The notes below the pieces were generated by a model. That model saw nothing but the letters and a program-made list of their open reading frames with translations, searched no databases and was not told where the DNA came from. The position numbers were made by a program, and so were the translations under genes. A stretch of 12,445 nt of DNA, taken from Raineyella sp964528755 (GTDB lineage Bacteria; Actinomycetota; Actinomycetes; Propionibacteriales; Propionibacteriaceae). Position 1 is the first letter of the stretch; each line of letters starts with the position of its first letter. The DNA is taken from NCBI GenBank assembly GCA_964528755.1, contig CAZGWN010000090.1, positions 1 to 12,445 on the forward strand. The letters run 5' to 3'. Of the stretch, positions 6,721 through 12,445 are shown piece by piece.

Positions 6721-7693
6721 TGAACGTCAGCTCCTTCTTGTTGCCGAGGATGCCCTGCGGTCGGAAGATGACCAGCAGCATGAGTGCCAGGCCGACCATG
6801 ATGAAGCGGATCTGCCCGGCCTGGGTGGTGGTGAGGAACGGCAGCCAGCCGGCCTCGATGGCCCCGTAGAGGAGGCCCTGGGTGAGAGAGAGGACGACCC
6901 AGAAGAGGATCGAACCGAGGATCGGGCCGAAGATCGTCGCGGCGCCGCCGAGCAGCATGATCGTCCAGACGAAGAAGGTCAGCTGGGTGCCGTAGTTGGC
7001 CGGCTGCACGGCCCGCGGCAGGATGAAGATGATGCCGGCGACCGCGCCCATCACGCCGCCGAGGACCAGGGCCTGCATCTTGTACGCGAAGACCCGCTTG
7101 CCGAGCGACCGCACGGCGTCCTCGTCCTCGCGGATCCCACGGACGACGCGGCCCCACGGGCTGCGCATGAGCAGCCAGACGACCACGCTGGCCAGGGCCA
7201 CGAGGCCCCAACCGACGATCCGGACCCACCAGTCGTACTCGTTCATCCGCCACGGGCCGAAGCCGTAGGTGCCGGGCGGGATGGGGTTGGTGGCCTCGAA
7301 GGTGTACTTGTAGCCGGACAGGCCGTTGGCCGCACCGGTGATGTCGGTCAGGCCGGTGGTGGTGACGACGAAGCGCATCACCTCGGCCGCCGCGATCGTC
7401 ACGATGGCAAGGTAGTCGGCCCGCAGCCGCAGGGTCGGGACCCCGAGCAGCAGGGCGAAGACCACGGCGGCGAGCAGGGCGGTGAGGACCGCCGCCCACA
7501 GTGGCGCACCGAAGGTGAGGGTGGCGATGGCGTAGCCGTACGCCCCGATGAGCAGGAAGGCCGCCTGGCCGAAGTTCAACAGGCCGGTGTAGCCGAAGTG
7601 GATGCCCAGGCCGATGGTGGCCAGGGCGTACGCCGCCGTGGTCGGACTGATGATCTCGCCCAGCGCCTGGTAGATGATGCTGATCCAATCCAT
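6713..7693 (-). CDS. livM: HAAT-family ABC transporter permease, LivM type
   Basis: This 326-residue polytopic membrane protein belongs to BPD_transp_2. The family core is visible as 'GYTGLLNFGQAAFLLIGAYGYA' (roughly residues 34-55), the long cytoplasmic loop with 'SPWGRVVRGIREDEDAVRSLGK', which contacts the ATPases, and the C-terminal 'VIFRPQGILG'. Eight or more hydrophobic segments are apparent. ATG at 7693 is preceded by AGGAGC, which itself contains the last bases of the livH stop codon (TAGGAGC), so livH and livM are 11 bases apart and coupled. It should pair with the LivH-type protein as the second half of the translocation channel. Confidence 0.93.
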   Translation of the reverse strand: MDWISIIYQALGEIISPTTAAYALATIGLGIHFGYTGLLNFGQAAFLLIGAYGYAIATLTFGAPLWAAVLTALLAAVVFALLLGVPTLRLRADYLAIVTIAAAEVMRFVVTTTGLTDITGAANGLSGYKYTFEATNPIPPGTYGFGPWRMNEYDWWVRIVGWGLVALASVVVWLLMRSPWGRVVRGIREDEDAVRSLGKRVFAYKMQALVLGGVMGAVAGIIFILPRAVQPANYGTQLTFFVWTIMLLGGAATIFGPILGSILFWVVLSLTQGLLYGAIEAGWLPFLTTTQAGQIRFIMVGLALMLLVIFRPQGILGNKKELTFSA

Positions 7694-7704
7694 GGTGGCC
7701 GCTC

Positions 7705-9072
7705 CTAACCGATCCGTTCGCGGGTGCCGAGAATCCCCTGGGGTCGAACCAGCATGACCACGATGAGGATGAGAAGGGCCGCCGCGTACTTCAGGTCGGC
7801 CGGGATGATCAGGGTGGACAACTCCACCACGAAGCCGATGATGATCGAGCCGAGCAGGGCGCCGTACGCCGAGCCGATCCCCCCGAGGGTGGTCGCGGCG
7901 AACATCAGCAGCAGGATCTGCGAGCCCATGTCCCAGGACACCTGGGTGTACATGCCGAGCATGACACCGGCGAGCCCGGACAACCCGGCGGCCATCACCC
8001 AGACGATCCGGATGATCCGGTCCACGTCGATGCCGGACGCAGCAGCCAGTCCGGCATTGTCCGAGACGGCACGGGTGGCCTTGCCCAGCCGGGTGCGGCT
8101 GAGGAAGAACGCGACCGCGACCAGGGTGATCGCGGAGATGGCCATGCTGACCAGGGTGCCCTCCGTCAGGCGTACGGAGCCGAGCACCACCGGGTCACCC
8201 AGCCCGACGTTGAGCACCTTGGTGTCGGGTCCGATGAAGAAGACGATGAGGTAGCGCATCAGCAGGGCGAATCCGATCGACACGATCATCAGCGGGACGA
8301 GTCTCATCCCGCGGCGGCGCAGCGGCGCCCACAACAGGGAGTCCTGGACCCAGCCGAAGGCGCCCCCGGCGATCAGGGCGATGACCATGGTGAGGAAGAT
8401 GTTCACCCCCCACTGGCCGGCCACCAGCCAGGTGACGACCGCGCCGAAGGTGACCAGTTCGCCGTGGGCGAAGTTGTTCAGCCCGGTGGTGCCGAAGATG
8501 AGCGTGATGCCGATGGAGGCGAGTGCGATGAGCAGCCCGAAGTTCAGGCCGGAGGCGAGCCGCTGCAGCAACTGCGATCCGAAACCGCTGGTGTGCCGGG
8601 TGTCCTCGCCGATCGGAAAGAGGACGTTGACCGAGCTCGTCGTCCCCAGGGTGACCTTCCGGGGATTCTCGGTGCCCTCGCGCAGCGCTGATCCGCTCGG
8701 CAGGGTGCCGGTGTCGAGTTCGACCGAGTAGTCGCCCGGGCCGGGGACCGGGACCGTCCAGCGTCCGTTCGCCTCGCTGGTGCCGTCCCCGGTGAAGCCG
8801 TCCGGCCCGGTCACGTGCACGATCGCACCGGTGACCGGCTCCCCCTCGGCGGTGATGATGCCGCCGATCGCGTAGTCGGCGGCCGTCGCGGGCACGGCGA
8901 ACGGCCCGCTCGTCGGACCGGCCAGGACTGCCAGCAGGCCGGCGACCAGGGCGAGCAGCGCCAGGGTCATCCGCCGGAGGGTGGGTGACCGGCGAGGGCC
9001 GGACCGCGACGCGAAGGGTTCGTGGAACAACGCGTGGTGTTCGTGGAACAACGGGGCGTGTCCAAGGGTCAC
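7705..9072 (-). CDS. livH: LivH-type permease with N-terminal carboxypeptidase-regulatory-like domain
   Basis: This 455-residue protein is a fusion. Residues 1-34 are a His-rich, then Arg-rich leader ('HAPLFHEHHALFHE'). Residues 35-56 form a signal or anchor helix ('MTLALLALVAGLLAVLAG'). Residues 66-153 look like a carboxypeptidase-regulatory/Cna-B-like beta sandwich ('IGGIITAEGEPVTGAIVHV', 'ANGRWTVPVPGPGDYSVEL'). From about residue 165 it is a normal LivH permease ('IFGTTGLNNFAHGELVTFGA', ending 'VRPQGILGTRERIG'). The beta domain should face the cell exterior next to the receptor. A GTG at 9072 has AGGAGG six bases upstream, so I chose it; ATG at codon 35 has no clear ribosome binding site but would remove the odd leader. 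It is the first gene of the livHMGF operon. I recall similar long LivH proteins in other actinobacteria, so the fusion is probably not unique. Confidence 0.88.
   Translation of the reverse strand: MTLGHAPLFHEHHALFHEPFASRSGPRRSPTLRRMTLALLALVAGLLAVLAGPTSGPFAVPATAADYAIGGIITAEGEPVTGAIVHVTGPDGFTGDGTSEANGRWTVPVPGPGDYSVELDTGTLPSGSALREGTENPRKVTLGTTSSVNVLFPIGEDTRHTSGFGSQLLQRLASGLNFGLLIALASIGITLIFGTTGLNNFAHGELVTFGAVVTWLVAGQWGVNIFLTMVIALIAGGAFGWVQDSLLWAPLRRRGMRLVPLMIVSIGFALLMRYLIVFFIGPDTKVLNVGLGDPVVLGSVRLTEGTLVSMAISAITLVAVAFFLSRTRLGKATRAVSDNAGLAAASGIDVDRIIRIVWVMAAGLSGLAGVMLGMYTQVSWDMGSQILLLMFAATTLGGIGSAYGALLGSIIIGFVVELSTLIIPADLKYAAALLILIVVMLVRPQGILGTRERIG
9019..9060. repeat. Two 21-bp direct repeats at the livH 5' end
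   Basis: Units 9019-9039 and 9040-9060 agree at 18 of 21 positions and share a perfect 14-bp block TTCGTGGAACAACG. In the livH frame they encode HAPLFHE and HHALFHE. Each copy also contains an inverted repeat: GTTC-GTG-GAAC in one and TGTTC-GTG-GAACA in the other. Confidence 0.85.
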
Positions 9073-9078
9073 CTGGTG

Positions 9079-9084
9079 CCTCCT
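9079..9084 (-). promoter_or_regulatory. Strong ribosome binding site that decides the livH start
   Basis: On the minus strand AGGAGG lies six bases before the GTG at 9072. This supports the long form of LivH over the internal ATG at codon 35, which has no such site. Confidence 0.7.
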
Positions 9085-9111
9085 GACGTCGGGCCGTTGC
9101 GACCCGGTCCT

Positions 9112-9134
9112 CGTCCCGGGTTGCGCCCGGGACG
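9112..9134 (-). other. Perfect hairpin in the livH leader
   Basis: CGTCCCGGG (9112-9120) and CCCGGGACG (9126-9134) form a 9-bp perfect stem with a 5-base loop, about 40 bases upstream of the livH start. If transcribed, it would be a very stable RNA structure. It could also be a protein-binding palindrome. No T run follows, so a classical attenuator is unlikely. Confidence 0.55.
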
Positions 9135-9412
9135 TCCTGCCAACGATGTGTCCGGTGAACGGATCTCTCCTGCGAACGATGGGGCAACGGTAAGGACCAT
9201 GCGTGACGTGCGTGTTTCGAGCACATGGCCCTGCCGGGGGCCGACGGGCGGGCGGCGCGTGATTGCGGGAGAATCCGGCGCACCGGTGTTATCCGGTCGT
9301 CACATTCGGTCCCGTCGATGCGTCGCCCGTGACGCCGCGATGACACCAACCTGGCACACGAAGTTCACCGTCGGCGGTGTCGATGGCGTCCGCGGCCGCG
9401 AAGGAGGGCGAC

Positions 9413-9428
9413 GGGGACCTCGGTCCCC
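9413..9428. promoter_or_regulatory. Palindrome abutting the -10 of the small membrane gene
   Basis: GGGGACC (9413-9419) and GGTCCCC (9422-9428) form a 7-bp inverted repeat around TC. Its last base is directly next to the TAGAGT -10. A protein bound here would sit in the promoter spacer, so it is a candidate operator. Confidence 0.45.
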
Positions 9429-9434
9429 TAGAGT
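9429..9434 (+). promoter_or_regulatory. -10 element of a leaderless promoter
   Basis: TAGAGT is followed by seven bases and then the ATG at 9442. No ribosome binding site lies between, so the mRNA probably begins at or within a base or two of the start codon. No good -35 is seen. Confidence 0.5.
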
Positions 9435-9441
9435 GACGTCC

Positions 9442-9771
9442 ATGAAGATCCTCAAGGGGCTGCTCGTCGTGCTCGGTGTGGCGGCCCTGGCCGTGGGTGG
9501 CTGGTATCTGTTCAGCACCTGGGTGGACGTGCGGGCCATGATGGCCGTGGCGAACGCGAACCGCAGCGCGGAGTTCCCCAGCCCGATCAACCAGGTCTAT
9601 CTGTCCGTGGCCGGTGGCGCGTTGGGGGGCCTGCTGCTCGGCATCGGCCTGGGCCTGCCGCGCCGTACGGCCTCCGGCATCCGCAAGGAGGCGCTGCGGG
9701 CCTCCGCGGCCGCCCGCGAGGCCGAGATCCGTGGCCGGGCCGCCGACGAGCACCCGACCCAGGGGGTCTGA
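9442..9771 (+). CDS. Small two-helix membrane protein of unknown function
   Basis: This 109-residue protein has a hydrophobic helix at about residues 5-25 ('LKGLLVVLGVAALAVGGWYLF') and a second at 53-72 ('YLSVAGGALGGLLLGIGLGL'). A short extracytoplasmic loop joins them. A charged C-terminal tail rich in Ala, Arg and Glu ('RKEALRASAAAREAEIRGRAADE') is probably cytoplasmic and helical. I do not recognise the family. ATG at 9442 was chosen because TAGAGT lies seven bases upstream and the helix begins directly after it. The frame stays open upstream, but that part is not coding-like. The next gene follows after 29 bases on the same strand, so the two may be co-transcribed. Confidence 0.75.
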   Translation: MKILKGLLVVLGVAALAVGGWYLFSTWVDVRAMMAVANANRSAEFPSPINQVYLSVAGGALGGLLLGIGLGLPRRTASGIRKEALRASAAAREAEIRGRAADEHPTQGV

Positions 9772-9800
9772 GCCGTGACCCGACCGCGGAGGACCGCGGG

Positions 9801-10193
9801 ATGAGCAGCATCGGCGACGAGGACTGGATCCTGGTCACCTCGTACGCCCCCGACGGCGGCCAGGACGCCACCGTCGAGCGAGTCGTCGAGTTGTCGGATC
9901 GCCGGTTGGCCTGCTGGACCCCCGACGGCACCGGCCTGGCGGACCGGTTCGCCGCGGCGCCGGTCGTGAGCGTGCGACCGTGCTCGCGCGGCGGCAAGCC
10001 CAGACTCGACGGTGCCCTCCTGGAGGGTCGGGCCGCGGTCGTCACCGCCGGACCCGAACTGGTCGCGGCCCGCGAGGCGACCCGGGTCAAGTACGGCCTC
10101 GGCGCCCAGGTCTCGGGGGCGCTCGATCGGGCCCGGGAGTTCTTCGGCGCGGCGACCCCCGAGGCCGTCGTCCTGATCAACATCGTCGGCTGA
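9801..10193 (+). CDS. PPOX-class F420/flavin-dependent oxidoreductase (Rv2061-like)
   Basis: This 130-residue protein resembles the split-barrel PPOX class, in particular the TIGR03666/Rv2061-type group. A start such as 'GDEDWILVTSYAPDGGQDATVERVVELSDRRLACWT' (residues 5-40) corresponds to the family's 'yl.LtTfrrdGtpv.tPvW', followed by 'ADRFAAAPVVSVRPCSRGGKPR' (47-68), which fits the phosphate-contact strand. Family members bind F420 or FMN and reduce small substrates; the substrate here is unknown. The usual PVW motif is not conserved (VERVV here), so cofactor use is uncertain. ATG at 9801 has GGAGG eight bases upstream. The stop codon is the first three bases of a 31-bp direct repeat. Confidence 0.78.
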   Translation: MSSIGDEDWILVTSYAPDGGQDATVERVVELSDRRLACWTPDGTGLADRFAAAPVVSVRPCSRGGKPRLDGALLEGRAAVVTAGPELVAAREATRVKYGLGAQVSGALDRAREFFGAATPEAVVLINIVG

Positions 10194-10253
10194 TCCTGGC
10201 CCCCCGATGGGGCACCGGTGGTTGATCCTGGCCCCCCGATGGGGCACCGGTGG
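10191..10253 (+). repeat. Perfect 31-bp tandem repeat between the PPOX gene and hrpB
   Basis: Copies at 10191-10221 and 10223-10253 are identical over 31 bases, with a period of 32. The first begins with the TGA stop of the PPOX gene. The second ends at the -10 of hrpB. Each holds GCCCC and GGGGC arms around a 5-base loop, so each can fold as a small hairpin. Confidence 0.95.
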
Positions 10254-10258
10254 ATAAT
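10253..10258 (+). promoter_or_regulatory. Putative -10 of hrpB
   Basis: GATAAT, one mismatch from TATAAT, ends nine bases before the GTG at 10268, so the mRNA would be leaderless or have only a few leader bases. No -35 is evident in the repeat upstream. This supports 10268 over an in-frame GTG at 10250, which would lie upstream of the -10. Confidence 0.45.
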
Positions 10259-10267
10259 GCGTGGTCT

Positions 10268-12445
10268 GTGACGGAATTCCCACCGACGCCGCACCGGCCG
10301 GGACCGGGCTCGGCTCACCAGGGGCCGGCTCACCAGGGGCCGAGCGACGGCTCCGGCTTCGATCTGCCGGCGATCGGTCGCGGACTGCCGGTGGCCGACG
10401 CGCTGCCGGACCTCGTCCGCGCCATACGCGCCGACCGTCGGGCCGTCGTCCAGGCTCCGCCGGGCACCGGCAAGACGACCCTGATCCCGCCGGCGCTGGC
10501 CGATCTCGTCCCGGGGCGGGTGATCGTCACCCAACCCCGCCGAATCGCCGCCCGAGCCGCTGCGCGTCGGCTCGCCTCGCTGTCGGGCGCGGCCCCGGGC
10601 GATCTGGTCGGGTTCTCCGTCCGCGGCGAGTCCAGAGGATCGGCTCGGACGCGCGTCGAGTTCGTCACCACCGGTGTCCTGCTGCGCCGACTGCTCCGTG
10701 AGCCGGACCTGCCCGGCGTGTCGGCAGTCGTCCTCGACGAGGTCCACGAACGCCACCTGGACACCGACCTCGTCTTCGCCCTGGTCCGCGACCTGTTCGA
10801 CCTACGTGACGATCTGACCGTCGTGGCGATGTCGGCGACCCTCGACGCGACGCTATGGGCCCGTCTGCTCGGTGCCGGGCGGGGGGCCGATCCGCTCGAT
10901 GCCCCGGGCCACCCGGCGCCGATCGTCGCCGTGGCCGGAGCGGCCCACCCGCTGGCGGTCGAGTGGTCGCCGGCTCCGACCGGAGTGGCCCGGCTCGACG
11001 CGTACGGGCCGACCCGGGCCTTCCTCGATCACGTCGCCGCGACCACCCGGGCGGCCGCGGTCGCCCACCAGGACGGCTCCGTGCTCGTCTTCGTGCCCGG
11101 CGCCCGGGAGGTCGATCACGTCGTGGCGCGGCTGGCGGGCGCTGGTCTGCCGGTCCTCCCGCTGTCGGGGCGGCTCGACCCGGCCGCCCAGGACGCAGCA
11201 TTGGCCGAGGGAGCCGGCCGGCGGATCGTGGTGGCGACCGCGGTGGCCGAGTCGTCGCTGACCGTACCGGGCGTACGGCTGGTGGTCGACTCCGGTCTGT
11301 CCCGTGAGGCGCGCTTCGACACGGTCCGGGGGATCGGTGGCCTGGTCACCGTGACCGAGGCCCGCTCGTCGGCCGATCAGCGCGCCGGACGCGCCGCGCG
11401 GCTCGGCCCCGGGACCGTGGTCCGTTGCTTCGCGGCCGAGGACTGGGCGCGGATGCGCGCCTTCGCGGCCCCGGAGATCCTCACCTCCGATCTCACCTCC
11501 TTCACCCTGGAGGTGGCCTGTTGGGGTGCTCCGCGCGGCGCCGGCCTGGCACTGCCGGACGCTCCCCCGGAGGCCGCCCTCGACCGGGCCGAAGATGCGC
11601 TGCGGCTGATCGGCGCCCTCGACGGGTCCGGTGCCGTCACGCCGGCCGGTGAGCGGATGGCCACCGTACCGGCCGATCCCGGACCGGCCCGTGCCTTGCT
11701 CGACGGGGCCCGGGCGATCGGTCCGCGGGCGGCCGCAGAGGCCGTCGCGCTGCTCACCCTGGACGAACGTCCTGCCGGTGGTGACCTCGCCGCCCTCGCG
11801 CGCCAGGTCCGCCGGGAGGGCCGGCTCGCCGGGACCTGGCGGAGTGAGGTTCGTCGGCTGGAACGGTACGCCGGCTCCGGCGAGAACGGTCCCGACGCCG
11901 GGGCGGGAGCCATCCGCAACATCCCGGGCGATGCGCGGATCGCGCTGATCACGGCGCTGGCGTTCCCGGACCGGCTCGCCCGTGCTCGCACCGGGGAGCC
12001 CGGCCGCTATCTGCTGGCCTCGGGGACCGGCGCCGACCTGCCCCCCGGATCCCCGCTGATCGGCCAGGAGTGGCTCGCGGTCGCGGCTCTCGGCCGAGGT
12101 CACGGGACGTCTACGCTGATCCGGGCCGCAGCCCCGATCGAGGCCGGCCGGGCCCTCGAGGTCGCGGAGGGGCTGTTCGGCGGGGCGACCTTGCTCAAGG
12201 ACATCGAGACCGTCACCTGGGCGGACGGCCGGGTGAGCGGCCGGCGGAGCCGCCGGCTCGGGGCGATCGAGGTGTCCGCCACGGGATTCCGCCCCTCGGT
12301 GGCGCAGGCCCGTCCGGTGGTGGTGCGGGCGGTCGCCGAGCATGGCGTGGGGCCCGGTGGCGCCTTCGCCTGGTCCGGCCGGGCCGACGCCCTGCGCCGC
12401 CGGCTCGCGCTGCTGCTCCGTACGCTCGGATCACCGTGGCCGGAC
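10268..12445 (+). CDS. hrpB: ATP-dependent helicase HrpB (3' end outside window)
   Basis: An uninterrupted frame of 726 codons from GTG at 10268 reaches the right edge; HrpB proteins are usually about 800 to 850 residues, so perhaps 100 are missing. Motifs in order are: Walker A 'QAPPGTGKTTLIP' (62-74); 'TQPRRIAARAAARRLA' (motif Ia); 'FVTTGVLLRRLLREP' (Ib); 'DEVHERHLDTDL' (157-168, DEAH-type box with Val); 'MSATLDA' (188-194, motif III); 'VATAVAESSLTVPGVRLVVDSG' (motif V); and 'QRAGRAAR' (371-378, motif VI, with Ala in place of the usual second Gly). After these come the HA2-like and HrpB C-terminal regions. HrpB is a cytoplasmic RNA-helicase-like ATPase whose role in most bacteria is poorly defined. 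The first about 30 residues are Pro/Gly-rich and contain AHQGP twice. No ribosome binding site precedes the start. Confidence 0.93.
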   Translation, partial: MTEFPPTPHRPGPGSAHQGPAHQGPSDGSGFDLPAIGRGLPVADALPDLVRAIRADRRAVVQAPPGTGKTTLIPPALADLVPGRVIVTQPRRIAARAAARRLASLSGAAPGDLVGFSVRGESRGSARTRVEFVTTGVLLRRLLREPDLPGVSAVVLDEVHERHLDTDLVFALVRDLFDLRDDLTVVAMSATLDATLWARLLGAGRGADPLDAPGHPAPIVAVAGAAHPLAVEWSPAPTGVARLDAYGPTRAFLDHVAATTRAAAVAHQDGSVLVFVPGAREVDHVVARLAGAGLPVLPLSGRLDPAAQDAALAEGAGRRIVVATAVAESSLTVPGVRLVVDSGLSREARFDTVRGIGGLVTVTEARSSADQRAGRAARLGPGTVVRCFAAEDWARMRAFAAPEILTSDLTSFTLEVACWGAPRGAGLALPDAPPEAALDRAEDALRLIGALDGSGAVTPAGERMATVPADPGPARALLDGARAIGPRAAAEAVALLTLDERPAGGDLAALARQVRREGRLAGTWRSEVRRLERYAGSGENGPDAGAGAIRNIPGDARIALITALAFPDRLARARTGEPGRYLLASGTGADLPPGSPLIGQEWLAVAALGRGHGTSTLIRAAAPIEAGRALEVAEGLFGGATLLKDIETVTWADGRVSGRRSRRLGAIEVSATGFRPSVAQARPVVVRAVAEHGVGPGGAFAWSGRADALRRRLALLLRTLGSPWPD
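10311..10340 (+). repeat. 15-bp tandem repeat inside the hrpB N-terminus
   Basis: CGGCTCACCAGGGGC occurs twice in a row (10311-10325 and 10326-10340). The five-codon period keeps the frame and gives AHQGPAHQGP in a low-complexity leader ahead of the helicase core. Confidence 0.9.

Larger units (their letters stand above)
9085..9441. other. Gene-free divergent region between livH and the small membrane gene
   Basis: About 350 bases with no supportable gene; frames open through it lack starts with ribosome binding sites. It should hold the livHMGF promoter, but I cannot place a convincing -35/-10 pair. GATAAC on the minus strand near 9285-9290 is one weak -10 candidate. It also holds a leader hairpin (9112-9134), a GAAAC-N6-GTCAC pair on the minus strand (9203-9218) and, at the right end, a palindrome with a leaderless promoter. 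Confidence 0.6.

Noticed and set aside
10191..10253. CRISPR-like direct repeats
   Set aside because: Only two adjacent copies with a 1-bp gap and no spacers; one copy includes a gene's stop codon. It is a simple tandem duplication.
10257..10271. Four-codon leader ORF (ATG to TGA) overlapping the hrpB GTG
   Set aside because: It lies at or upstream of the predicted transcription start and has no ribosome binding site, so chance is the simplest explanation.
10853..12343. 496-codon open frame on the minus strand inside hrpB
   Set aside because: It is Gly/Arg/Pro-rich antisense sequence of the helicase, whose ordered motifs on the plus strand are unmistakable.

Overview
The window is very GC-rich with strong G/C preference at third codon positions, GTG starts, TANNNT-type -10 elements and apparently leaderless starts. 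It also carries an F420/flavin PPOX-family gene and a CE1758/CE1759-type flavin pair. Together these point to a chromosomal segment of an actinobacterium, possibly Propionibacteriales, although the sequence alone does not settle the genus. No rRNA, tRNA, transposase, integrase or CRISPR array was seen.

Layout. (1) 1-463, minus: the start of a DUF1851/Tdi1-C-like protein that runs off the left edge, with its own leaderless-type promoter. (2) 508-2360, minus: a two-gene operon for a luciferase-like FMN-dependent monooxygenase and its FMN reductase. The genes overlap by 4 bp. A good sigma70-like promoter has a perfect inverted repeat lying on its start region, resembling the operator of the MarR-type regulator RosR. 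(3) 2637-4007, plus: a lipoprotein solute receptor of the branched-chain amino acid (HAAT) type, followed by a strong terminator hairpin. (4) 4220-4845, minus: a compact phd-doc toxin-antitoxin module with an 18-bp palindromic operator over its promoter. (5) 4994-9072, minus: the matching ABC transporter, transcribed livH-livM-livG-livF. LivH carries an N-terminal signal segment and an extracytoplasmic carboxypeptidase-regulatory-like beta domain. (6) 9442-10193, plus: a small two-TM membrane protein with a leaderless start, then a PPOX-class F420/flavin oxidoreductase. (7) 10268-12445, plus: a large uninterrupted frame for the DEAH/DEVH helicase HrpB, which runs off the right edge.

How the genes work together. 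The receptor (2637-4007) and the livHMGF operon very probably form one high-affinity amino acid or amide importer split into two transcription units that point at each other, with a toxin-antitoxin module in the gap. The monooxygenase/reductase pair forms a self-contained two-component flavin system. The remaining genes are unrelated housekeeping or accessory functions.

The most notable non-genic signals are: the RosR-like operator; two identical TAGAGT-N7-ATG leaderless starts; a 21-bp-period repeat at the livH start that can be read either as a His-rich peptide repeat or as two same-face operator sites; and a perfect 31-bp tandem duplication between the PPOX gene and hrpB. I did not find convincing evidence of a wholly new multi-gene system.
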